Below are positions 40,930 to 50,686 of a stretch of 50,686 nucleotides of DNA, piece after piece. The notes below the pieces were generated by a model, which was given only the letters and a program-made list of their open reading frames with translations, had not been told where the DNA came from and did no database searches. Numbering within the stretch: the first letter of the stretch is position 1; every line of letters starts with the position of its first letter. The stretch is from Perkinsus olseni (taxonomy: Eukaryota; Perkinsozoa; Perkinsida; Perkinsidae). Both the position numbers and the translations under genes were made by a program. The stretch spans positions 1 to 50,686 of the forward strand of contig JABANP010000400.1 of the NCBI GenBank assembly GCA_013115135.1, in the 5' to 3' direction.

Positions 40930-41200
40930 GCTTTGGTCATCGGGGAGGGAAGAAGGGGGTGAGGGGAGGACGGCATGACCCGCCGCGTGACGGATGGATG
41001 GTTGATCGTGATGGTGGGGCTGTTGCGTTCAGTGTGAGGAGGGTGACGGTTATACACTTGGCTTTGTGGACGCACCTTCTGTCTGTCAAATATGAATTTC
41101 GCGTAGTAAAGTATGTTTCTAGTTTTTTCGTGGAACTTCATTGGACGATGGGAGTATCAGCATCGCTATCTGTCTCTGCTGCCGCTTGCTACAGCAGAGC
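40930..41200. other. Short spacer
   Basis: No gene. The last 40 bases are pyrimidine-rich and end in ACAGCAG just before the ATG at 41201, which looks like a splice acceptor and could be a spliced-leader or 5'-UTR acceptor. Confidence 0.4.
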
Positions 41201-44200
41201 ATGCTACAGATAGTCGACGACGAAAATGATTTTGGAATTGTACAGAGTTGTCAAATTTCACTTCTTATCGGTGCAAGGCAGGATCAGCGATATAAAAATT
41301 ACCATTTCAAGTGGTTACAACATCGGCCTCCTACCCTAGAGCTCCTGGGCTGCAGATGATTGACGGAAAAAAAATTAATATCGGTATTCATTGCAGAGTT
41401 GTTGCATTTCCCTCGGATGTTGCGATGGTCCAGGATACGCATGGTCCACAACTACGCTAAGACGAAGGTGGATGAACAGTTGTCCATCACACGGAAGCCC
41501 TGTCCTGACTACAAGCCCGGTAGTACTAGGGGGTGTGCAGAGGCTCCGTCACGCGGACTGGGCGACTCTGGAAGACATAGTAGTTGAGAATGTGGTGGTG
41601 GGAGAAAGAGATTATTACTTCTGACACCGTTTCCTCGTTGCTTTGAGATTGTATGGGAGAGGTCGCCGAGCCTCTCCGCAGGACCTAAAAGGCTTGTTTA
41701 CTTTCATTCCGTTTCCCTTCCTGCAGCTAGGCAGTGAATCGTGGGGCTTCTCTCAGGTAAGAATCTACTATCGTACCCGATGGAGCGGTGCAAGACAGTG
41801 AAGGGGATACCATTTTACGGTAAAAGATACGACCCGTACATGAAGCCACCGACGGTAGGAGGCAGTAGCAGCTGATGTCACTTCTTGCTCTTTCCTTGGT
41901 GCGCGGAGTCCTGTTTCCAGTGGGCCTCAGCAACAGCCTTCTTTGGTGGGGTTTTTGAGAGGGAATTGGACGCGTGTGACGGGGCAACTCACGCGAGTCA
42001 CAAGTTCAACTTCTATCGACAGCCTTGACGGCGGCCGAACGAGCAACTGGTGCTCTTCGAGGCAATAACAATAGACTGATGTTAGTACGGAAATCAGCCT
42101 CCACGCTTTTGTCCATCATACCAAAATTTACGATCATCTTCGCGCGAGATTAATCTTGTAATTTCCGGTATTGCCGATAAGGGAGTTGAGATGACCATCA
42201 CTACTTCAGCGTGAGATCGATTCCCATCCGTCGTTTCGTATCTTCAGTCCAATAGACGGTACAGGAAGCCCGAGCCACGACCGGAGATCAAGACAGACTA
42301 TACCGAAGATGATATGCATGAGATGTTGGGGAAATATCGGTAGTGCATTGGGGGTAATTTTGAGAATCTTGGCGTCGCGGGAAGGTCCAGAGTGAACGTC
42401 GGGGAGTATCCTAGGTCGAACAAGGCAAGATACGGAAGTAGTTGAAGCTTCACCGGGTAGATCGAGATGATAGATGTTCTCCTGATGACCAACCGCCGCA
42501 CTAATCCAGGAGGTCTCACGGGGAATCGAACCTGGGACCTCCTCGCAGGGAGCCAGCTCCAGCTGCTGCTGCTGATCCTGTTCAGGTTTGAGATATCAGG
42601 CTACTTCCCGTCTGACGAGTTTGGATTCACAGCGGCCCCGTTCGAGAAGGAGATCTGGAAGGTCGCTGATGACCTTTACCTCAAGGGTTGGATAAGGGTA
42701 AGCAGAGCCGTTAGACTCCTCATGCTCAGCCGCGCCTCCCCCCGCGTCTCTGCTTTCTTGTCTAAGTTGATTTATCTAGGTTATAGCGCATACAACTTTC
42801 TGTACACACTTTTTCACTCAATGGTGTACCAACATTGCTGCTCCTTCATGCCAGGCTATCCGGTTCTGCTGATCTCGCTGTGTTCGCGCCCTAGGTAACC
42901 ATTGATAGATTCGTCAAAGTCGTATTGAGAAAGGTTGCGGATATCACCGGGCAGGCGACAGTTTTCCCCTGAGAGTTTCCAGTGTCACCTCTACAGGGTG
43001 TCCCAGTTCGATACGCAAATCACTAAAATCAGTCTAATTCAGCGCTTACTGCGCGTTCGAGGCTGGAACTTGGGTATGATATGCACTAATATATTTATAG
43101 GATTAAGTCTTTTGATATCAGCTAATCGATCGACCGTTTCACTTACCTGTTAGCCGTGAAGAATACGCGAATTTCGAGCTGAAAAGTTTTACTCGTCATT
43201 GATTGGCGCTCGTACTGCTACGGGACTTCGGTGTAGGTGCGTGAGAAGTTCGCCCAAGGAGAGCTGGGTGGTGATGTCAACGCCTTGTCGTACTTCCGGA
43301 AATGGGTCGAGCAGCAGCACAATACCTCTGGTGAGGCCGGGCCACTGGTCCATGATAGTCGAGTTGGTATCTTTTCCTTCGTGAGTCGGTGAGCGGCTTG
43401 AAACGCTCAGCGAGCGTTCCGTGCCATTCACCTAAGTAGCCCGTTGATGAATCACCTCTGCTGAATTATTCACAGCTAGCAGCCGAGCATTGATGTGCGG
43501 GATTCTATCTTTCGTCCACTGCCATCAACGATTTTGCTCAGTGCAGCAGCATAGCTCATTATAGGAGCGAGGAGATGAACCGCTATAGCAGGCCATGCCC
43601 TTGGTTGTTGCTTGATTAACCGACATTGGAGAGACGCGGCAAGGAACGGGCAGAAACTATCAATAGATAGGCAATCCGACTAGTCCGATCGTCAAACACT
43701 CAGCTAGTCTTAAATATACATCGGTCACGCGCCAAATCTTCTACCCGTTTCTGTCGTGGACCCGCGATGTGAACTTCCAATTACTTCATATGCCGCGTCA
43801 CTGCGTTGGATGATCGTCACGGTGCGAGCTTCCCATAGAGTAGAAATCGGTATACGGGAGTGGGTGGAGGAATGCGAGGGGCGATGGTGGTTCGGCGGCG
43901 TTCACAGGTCTTGATGTTGAGGCCTTGCTCCGGGAATGGCTTCGTATGCATTTTATGAATGCATTCCCTTCCTTCTTTCTTCGTACCATTTCCTTCCTTT
44001 CTTTTCTTTCGTACCATTTCCTTCCCTTCAGGTGTTATCCATACCAGTCACTTCTTCGACGATAATTACGGTATCACCAGGCTGCCCGCGCCAGTCTTGA
44101 AGTGCATCAAGGACATGCGGCCGTACAGGAAGAAGAGGCTGCATGCTGGAAAGAAGCTCATTCGAAAAGATGTAAGTGGAGGGCGACACGCACAGCGAAG

Positions 44201-44707
44201 AAAGTGCTTCTTGCGTAGAGGTGGGCGACAGTACGGGTACGGTCCAGTACGGAGCACGGTATGGGTACGAGTACGGCTCCGTACCCGTACTACCCGTCGC
44301 AACGGTTCCCAAGTACCGCACTAGTACGCCGTACTCGAAGTACGGCGTAATTTAGTACACGTATGCGTTGTTTAATATATTTAATACGTACCGATTCTCC
44401 GTACCCGTACTAAGTTGACAGTTTGAAACGTACTGCGTACCGTACTTTCCTCGACCCCAGTACGGTTGCCCAACTCTATTCTTGCGTATCCGACGAAGTT
44501 TTATTCACCGCTCATGTATGTGATTTATTCTGTCGGGGGAGGGTGTGATTTGGTGGATCTTGTGATTTCTTCCCGGCGTATAATTTCCGAAAAGATGGTA
44601 CTGTTGTTACCGTTGTTTTTAAGTTGTCACGCTACGAGGCCTACAGCAAGGCAGAGGAGCTGCGCCGAGAGAAGCTGGTCGACGAGGCGATGGTGCAGGA
44701 CTATTGA
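41201..44707 (+). CDS. Unrecognised multi-exon protein, one frameshift
   Basis: Exons: 41201-41239 or 41246 (MLQIVDDENDFGI), about 41397-41600 (MLRWSRIRMVHNYAKTKVDE, then ADWATLEDIVVEN), 41727-41756 (LGSESWGFSQ), 42248-42339 (KTDYTEDDMHEMLGKYR), 42586-42697 (FEISGYFPSDEFGFTAAPFE), 43237-43330, 44032-44171 (HFFDDNYGITRLPAPVLKCI), 44624-44707 (YSKAEELRREKLVDEAMVQD, TGA). From 41727 on, all phases agree and the acceptors have good pyrimidine tracts. In the second exon the two halves lie in different frames joined by a run of five G (41529-41533), so an indel is likely. The protein is basic and soluble, about 300 residues. It might be an organellar or ribosome-associated protein; I do not recognise the family. 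Confidence 0.6.
42505..42555 (-). other. tRNA-like relic in an intron
   Basis: The minus strand has AGGAGGTCCCAGGTTCGATT followed by CCCCG, a B-box-like T-arm, in the intron 42340-42585. The stem does not pair and no anticodon arm is found. Similar in form to the relic at 26945-27000. Confidence 0.35.
44218..44465. repeat. GTACGG-rich irregular repeat
   Basis: Many near-palindromic GTACGG / CCGTAC units, both orientations mixed, in the intron 44172-44623. Confidence 0.8.
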
Positions 44708-45434
44708 ATGCTCGTGTGACGGCCATCATGATGAGTATGTTTCTGCCTTCCAGTCGTGTTCGTGCTTCTGTCGTTAATCACTGCTTTCGGGTAGCGGTGG
44801 GACTTGGCGAAGGCAAGATACCCGGGGCGTCGACCCCCTGCTGACCCGTATCGATCATGTGGTTGAGTTGACTTCTTGAACGCCGGTAATCGTGCTGTAC
44901 GTGTTGTGAGAGCTGAATCAATTTGATTCAATCAAACGTGAGGATTCCCAGCGCGATTCTATTGACAAGCTATTCCGTTTCAAGCTTGTTCTTGCTGGAG
45001 GATGGTGGAGAACTAAATACTGTGGTCTTATTCTGTTGACTGTAGACTCCACACTGCTGCCATTTTCTGAGGGAGGGCCGGTGGGCGAGGCTACCTCTTC
45101 AGCGACAAAGAGAGGAACTGGCTGCTCACTGTTGCCCGTCGATTTGAGTATCGCTGGTACGTCGCATAGGACTTCGTAACAGACTGGAAGGCCGTGTGTG
45201 TGAGTTCATAGTCCAATGCCAGTACCAACTCAGACTCTCGCCGATGCGCTCAGTTAGGGGCTTTCTGTAGCGATCGAGACGTAGTGTAATCTGATTCTTT
45301 GATTGGAAGGCCGTCCTTGAGCCACTTCCGGCGAAACTGATCTCATCTCTCACAGGAAATCTGAGCGAATTCATTTCTTGTCGATCGGGGAGGCTCGGGC
45401 TTCACCTGTGTTCGGCAGGGTTGCGAGAGCGATA
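44708..45434. other. Spacer between two plus-strand genes
   Basis: No gene called. A pyrimidine-rich GTTCGGCAG acceptor at about 45410-45418 precedes the taxilin ATG by 16 bases. Confidence 0.4.
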
Positions 45435-48400
45435 ATGACAGAGTCGACTGGAGCCCAGCCAGTTGACAGTAACGATCTGCCTTCTATGGCGAAGTGCCGT
45501 CGGAAGCTGCTGAAAAGCGCTGAGAGGACGAAAGAGAAACTCACAGGACCCTCCAACGTCGCGATAGGTCGGGAAGGATGATGCTACGTTAACGGGACAT
45601 CGGAACTTGACAGCCCCCTTTCATGATGCACAGGAACTGAAATTCGGCTGCGTTCTGTTGTTTTGTTTCTTGACAAGTATTTCGCTCGAGGGAAAGTTCG
45701 CTTCTCGAAAGCTGTCTATGAGTGGTTTAGATCGTCATTCTGTTCGTGTGGAGGTGTGCTGGTCAGTTCGATGGGAACAGGATTCTGATGCACTAAGCTG
45801 GAATTGACGCGGTCGTGGGCATAGTTCTGAATATGCTCGCTCACTGGGCTTTTACCTTTGCCGGCGATAGCTCAGGACAGATAACCGCACTATGTTTTTT
45901 GTCTCTGAACTGCAGCCAGTACGCGTTGATACGCACAGAATACTGAGTACTGTCCCCATCCGCGTTTCTTGAAACGGAAGTCAAGAGGGAGTATAGGAGG
46001 CTCACGCTCTGAGAGTCGAGTCTCGCAGTGGCTTGATAAACTGCTCAAGTGTCCGACCCAGCGTAAACAAATTATGATCGTGAAAATTCCAGGATGGCTC
46101 CTGGGCACAGGACTCGACGGGAGGTTCCTTCTTGGCCTCTGGTGTGTGTTGTAGGTGAGAAGTTGTGGAAGATCGTGGAGGAAGCTGTAAGAGAGCAAGA
46201 TAGGGCTGAGAAGCTGTATAGTGAGGAGAGGGCCATCAAGGACAAATGTAGATCAAATTTAGGGGAGCTGTTCACCGCCGCTGGCTGGTTACGTGGAGAC
46301 GACGAAGCTCACAGTGAGCTGCTCGCTGTTCCCACCCGTTTTCTTGCGCTTTTGCAGCGGATCCACTAAAAAAACGCAACACCCGAGCCGTCTGAAACCC
46401 CTTCTTTTGCGGTTTAGCTTGGTCTCGTGGAAGCCTCCTCTTGGAGATAGGAGTCCCACCATAGGGCTAGAGAAATAATCTTGGCAACTTCTTGGATCTT
46501 GGGGTGCTCTTCCCCTCAGTCGTGCATGACTTGGCTAAGGTGACGGTAATGAACGAAAAACTCGAGAAGTTGTGTAAGGCGCTACAGGAGGAAAACAAGA
46601 AGGTCAGGGAAGAGGCCAAGATGATCAGTGAGGGTAGGCAAAGTCGTGGAGGGTCGTTCAATCAGCTGCCTTAACCGTACAGTATTAGCCCGACGGGCTA
46701 AGCCCGTAGAGGGAGAGGACCACAAGATCATGTTGCGATGCCATGTTGGGATTATCCCAAGCATCTCAACATGATCAATGGGATAGCTAGTGTGACGGTA
46801 TTACACAATTACTACGGTAACGTGTATATCATGATCGAAATAAATTCATCAGATAAAAATTTGAACTCGCATGATTAACGGCAAATGATGGTTGACAATA
46901 TATGGTTCCTTCTGCTCCTCATGGCAGCGTTCGGACTAGCTGAGTAACGCAACTCAAAGCTCATCGGTAAGTTTCCATCGCACCGGCATCAAGTCTAACT
47001 AAGCCGGCTAAGGCGTCGGACTTGAAACCGGGACACACAATATATGGTGGTCGTTGTGCTATGACCAGCGCGTCATCCCTGTGATCACAATAGTGTGCTT
47101 CACCGGTATGATAAACTGACGAGTTGATGATGTCAGTGCGTAGAGATCATGAAGTACATGATCTGTGATATCTGCCGATTCATCATGATGTATATCACTT
47201 GAATAAGAAACAAACGTTGTTGAGAACTACAGTCGTCTATACCATTTTACGGCAACGAGGGAGTGATGAAACGGCGAGAAAGATATGGGGCGCGCTCCCG
47301 TGGCTTGCTAGTCACTTCGTGTGCGAACGCACGCCGAGGATAGACGATTCGTGAGTACTGGACGACCATGCGCTGTTCTCTCGGATGAATAACGTAGACG
47401 TGCTTTCCGCTGTTACTGTAGGAGTGGAAGAGAAACACGAGCAGATGCAGAGAACGATCACTGAGGTCATGGGTGACTTTAAGAAGGAATGCGCGGATAT
47501 GGAAACTGAGAGGAAGAAGACCGAGGAGGAGAACGTGATGTGAGTTCGATTACAGCGTGGCCTCGACATCCGATCATCGTCTCCCGATAATAGGAGAGCA
47601 CCTCCGTCACGAAGGTGCTCTTCCAGCATGTGGCATCTTTTCCGTTACACATGGTACTTAGAGACAATCAAATTTCGATCATCAGCTGTTTTTCCGAAAA
47701 TCATGATTTTTGCGTCGCCACGTGTTAGTCAAAGTTTCATTCATCAAGTGCTCCCGGAAACGCTCGAAAGACTCGGACGGGTTGAAAGCAACCAATATAA
47801 TCATCGTTGTCAGGCTTCGGCAGAAGTTGAAGGGATTCCTCGAGGATGTCACTGAGCAGAAGAATGAGACTGAGACCAAACAGCGGGTGATGGGCGAGTT
47901 GTTGGAGCAGTATAAGAACACGCACCAGGAGCAGAGTGAGGCCATCAAGAAGCTCAGCGGAGAGGTGAGGCGCCGTCTGCTACCGCATGCGAGGCGTCAG
48001 ATGACGGTGGAAAGCAAGGCTTAGGTTTCGATGAGAAAAATCATATTGAACTTCTTTTCGGATGTTTTGGATCCCGTGTATTAGAGGTCCTCTACAACAC
48101 ACCTACTAGGACCTCTACTAGAGGTCTGCAGGCAATCATACTCCATGACGATGCGAGTTGTGAACACCTCCGAAACTCAGGACTGTTATGTCTCCGATAG
48201 TGCGATCTTGTCTCCGAGTATGCCAACCGTGAGGTCGGAACATTACGAGTAGACTGACAGTATTACGCGCATCTAGCGCTGGAAACTTGCGTACAAATAT
48301 GACAGTCGTTGTCATGGAATGGTAGGATGCCTCTTCTGTTCAGCGGGACTCGTTGATGTCATGTGTCAAGAAGCAGCGGGAGGAGATAGAGGAGTACAGC

Positions 48401-49858
48401 GCTAAGCTGGATGAGATGGGCGGGATATTCGGCAGGTCAACCGAGGCGCTCAAGAAATTAAAGTGAGTCAAGGTGATGCCCTCGCGGACCTAGACGACTA
48501 TCCTCGTGATGCAGCTTGAATAGCTGAGCTATTCAAGCTATTATAGCTCCCTGCGGAATATTGTTACTACGAGTAGCATGTCCACATGGAGCAGCATCAT
48601 CGTGCTGTGCAAGTATCCTGACCAACACTCAGGAGCGCTGGCTCCGCGAACCGACACTGTCGGCATGCCAACCAACTCATGTTCACCTCGAATTCTCCTG
48701 TCGCTCCATTCTCGACCTCCTCTACCCCACGGAATCCTAAGCATCAGAAGGTGCAAAATTTCCTTGCTTGGCAATTCACCTTTGCTCTCGGTGATGGTTT
48801 GATCCAGAGACAACCCTGGACGGGCCAGACTGGCGCCCCCTCTCGCTCCGAGGCGCTGAGTCTCGGACCATACCGCACTCACAGATAGCTTGGACTTTAC
48901 GACTACCCGCATTACATGGCGCAAGGCTAGGGCTTTTTCATCTCTTTACTCGGGTTGTTCCGTAGAGGGCTGTCGCTGACATCCTCGACCTACGGATGGC
49001 GAAGTGGCGTCGAAATCTAGGCTTTCAGGTCCGAAGTGGACCAGCTCAAGCGAGATCGTGGGCAGCTGGAACAGAAGCTGCGGAAGGAGACCAGCCAGCG
49101 AGAATCACTGGAAAATTTGAGTAAGGCATTATAGATGCCTCTCCGCCGTGCATGCCAACTCGCTTTTCTTTCAACTCGCATGGGCAGTGATCGTTCGATC
49201 TTGGGAAGCATCTTTGTCGGGCATATTACGGTATATATCAACTGGTACCCAATTGGTACTGTCAAACGGCAAAAAGCTGATGAATATTATCAATTGGTGT
49301 TACCTATATGACGATATTCTTCAGCTTTTTGGAAACTAGAAGGTGTAGAAACGCACTCTCCCCGGCCGTGCGTGTTCCACCTACTTCTCGGCAAATCCTT
49401 ATTAAGCGTGCTGGAGAATCTCTGAGAGTCACATTTCATTCTCGTACGCCCATTCGACGCTGACTGATTCAGGTTAGGGAGTATCAGTATAACAGTTACT
49501 GTTAAACAGTAATAGTTTAGTAATACTAGTTGAGTATCATGCTTATAATCCTTAATACCTGTTCGGGTTGATATTCCCTAAAGACTGTTTGGGTTGATAT
49601 TCCCTAGAAACTGTTCGGGTTGGTATTCCCTATGAACTAAATTTACATGCAATAATAATATTTGGTGATTTCTATACTAATTGGCATGTTCATTTTGTAG
49701 CGACTGTAGAATGTTCACATTATGAACCCCACGAGATGTTCCGGCTAGGTCGCTCTCTACAGCGTCAGAGAGGGGAGCTGACAACGGAAGTGCAGAGCAT
49801 GAGAAAACGCATACAAGAATTGGAGAAGAGTCATCGATGTGATGGGCTAAGCTCATGA
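45435..49858 (+). CDS. Taxilin-like coiled-coil protein, eight exons
   Basis: Taxilins are long coiled-coil proteins that bind syntaxins and act in vesicle traffic; some attach to centrosomes or microtubules. Exons: 45435-45567, 46155-46313, 46520-46633, 47422-47539, 47814-47964, 48371-48462, 49029-49120, 49701-49858. All seven junctions are GT-AG with matching phases, giving 338 residues. Landmarks in family order: EKLEKLCKALQEENKKVREE (taxilin KLExLCRELQxxNK), LRQKLKGFLEDV with LLEQYKNTHQEQ, EEYSAKLDEMGGIFGRSTEA (taxilin YxxKFxEFQxTLxKSNE) and FRLGRSLQRQRGEL (taxilin LCRALQxER). The first exon starts MTESTGAQPV. The protein is shorter than animal taxilins because the low-complexity ends are missing. 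Family assignment by pattern; the expected Cys-Arg in the last motif is Gly-Arg. Confidence 0.82.
46996..47034 (+). other. tRNA-Ser-like fragment in a taxilin intron
   Basis: GCCGGCTAAGGCGTCGGACT-TGAAACC resembles the D-arm and anticodon arm (anticodon TGA) of tRNA-Ser. The 3' half is absent, so it is a fragment. Confidence 0.4.
48513..48539. repeat. Perfect palindromic hairpin
   Basis: AGCTTGAATAGCT, one-base loop, AGCTATTCAAGCT, in the taxilin intron 48463-49028. Confidence 0.85.
49559..49636 (+). repeat. Three tandem copies of a 26-bp unit
   Basis: CTGTTYGGGTTGRTATTCCC-TAxxxA repeated at 49559, 49585 and 49611, in the last taxilin intron. Confidence 0.9.
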
Positions 49859-50686
49859 AGGGATTCCGAATCACCCCTTGTCGCGTTATCGTAGCTGCTG
49901 GGTTCCTTCCGGGAGGCTTAACTTCGCTCGAGATGGCGTCGTCGAGCCTGAGGTTGAGGAAGAGGATTCTGGAGTAGTCCGGCGCCTTTCCCTCCTTCCT
50001 CCCTCTAATAGTCTAGTGTCGTATTGATGCTACTAGCGTCACGCTAGTAGATACTCAGCCGCTATGCACAATGCCTTACACGCATGTACTATGGTGCTCT
50101 TTATGAGTTCTCCTTAGGATAAAAGTGGGTTTCTCGGCACAGGGTAAAGGGCATAGACGGCATGCTTGATACTAGTCCTGTGGCTTGTGTCAACCATTCA
50201 GTCTGAGTCCTTTCTCCTGGCTTGAACCCACGAAAGCACCCTCCGGGCTGGTATTCTCAGTCTAGGAGTCTCCAAAACCCTATCGGTTCAGCGGATAAAC
50301 GAGGAGTTTATCTAGGTTAAAACCGGCGCGGAGAGATGCCGTGTTATATTGTGCGCACAACGGGACACCTAGTGTCCCGATTGTGGCTCCCACGCTGCTA
50401 GCGTGATGCTAGACTAGCATTGCTAGTAAGCTAGTGCCTCGACTACCGGCTTGAGTTACCAGGTGTAGTCGAGCGTCGTCCTCCCGACGCTCTCTTCTTT
50501 TCTCAACCGAGGTCTTCGAGAGGCGACTCGTGCCTGCCTAACCGTGATCGCCGCTTGCAGCGTCGCCTTAGGCCTCGGCACAGTTCGCCTCAGCGTTACC
50601 CTCGCTGCCGTCGTGAGGTCCTGTCGACTTTTCCGACGCTAGCGCGGTACCGCGTCTTGCCCCATCTCGGAGACCAGAGGTTTTAT
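49859..50686. other. Downstream of taxilin (no gene seen)
   Basis: No exon recognised. It contains a perfect hairpin at 50030-50050 (CTACTAGCGT-C-ACGCTAGTAG) and a related CTAGTGTCCC / GGGACAC inverted pair near 50360-50380. Confidence 0.4.

Overview
This is nuclear DNA of a flagellated, intron-rich protist. Genes are split by many short GT-AG introns, and the coding content is a cilium protein (CFAP100), a cGMP-dependent protein kinase (PKG) with an apicomplexan-type threonine gatekeeper, cytosolic ribosomal protein eL8, a taxilin-like coiled-coil protein, a probable mitochondrial helical-repeat protein and small secreted proteins. An alveolate, perhaps a perkinsid, fits best. That is inference from gene content, not proof. 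There are no bacterial-style operons.

Left part (1-11.4 kb): a tandem duplication. Copy A (from the window start to about 4660) and copy B (about 6797-11419) each carry a secreted glycine-rich repeat gene (+ strand) and the 3' end of CFAP100 (- strand). Copy B looks functional. Copy A has two frameshifts in the glycine gene and a destroyed splice acceptor plus a 2-nt deletion in its CFAP100 fragment. Between the copies lies a 20-bp minisatellite flanked by inverted repeats.

Middle left (10.8-18.5 kb): CFAP100 on the minus strand. I assembled it from about 20 exons, including a 22-nt microexon and a 34-nt intron. One large intron holds the opposite-strand remains of a Ty3-like retroelement. 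Region 18.5-23 kb holds a frameshifted secreted-protein gene (19665-20736, -), members of a dispersed repeat family, hairpins and one orphan exon.

Middle (23.3-33.3 kb): PKG on the minus strand with three cyclic-nucleotide-binding domains and a kinase domain spread over at least 18 exons, most joined by matching splice phases. Its introns contain a complete tRNA-Gln(CTG) gene, two AT-rich tandem arrays and several tRNA-like relics. An upstream exon could add an N-terminal MGCGSS acylation motif.

Right (33.3-50.7 kb): dispersed repeat copies, then eL8/RPL7A (-, three exons), a single-exon 765-aa probable mitochondrial helical protein (+), an unrecognised multi-exon gene (+, 41.2-44.7 kb) and a taxilin-like gene (+, 45.4-49.9 kb, eight exons whose phases all agree). 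Short perfect inverted repeats are scattered through introns and spacers of the whole window. Several genes show isolated one-base frameshifts in or near homopolymers, so some breaks may be assembly errors rather than mutations.
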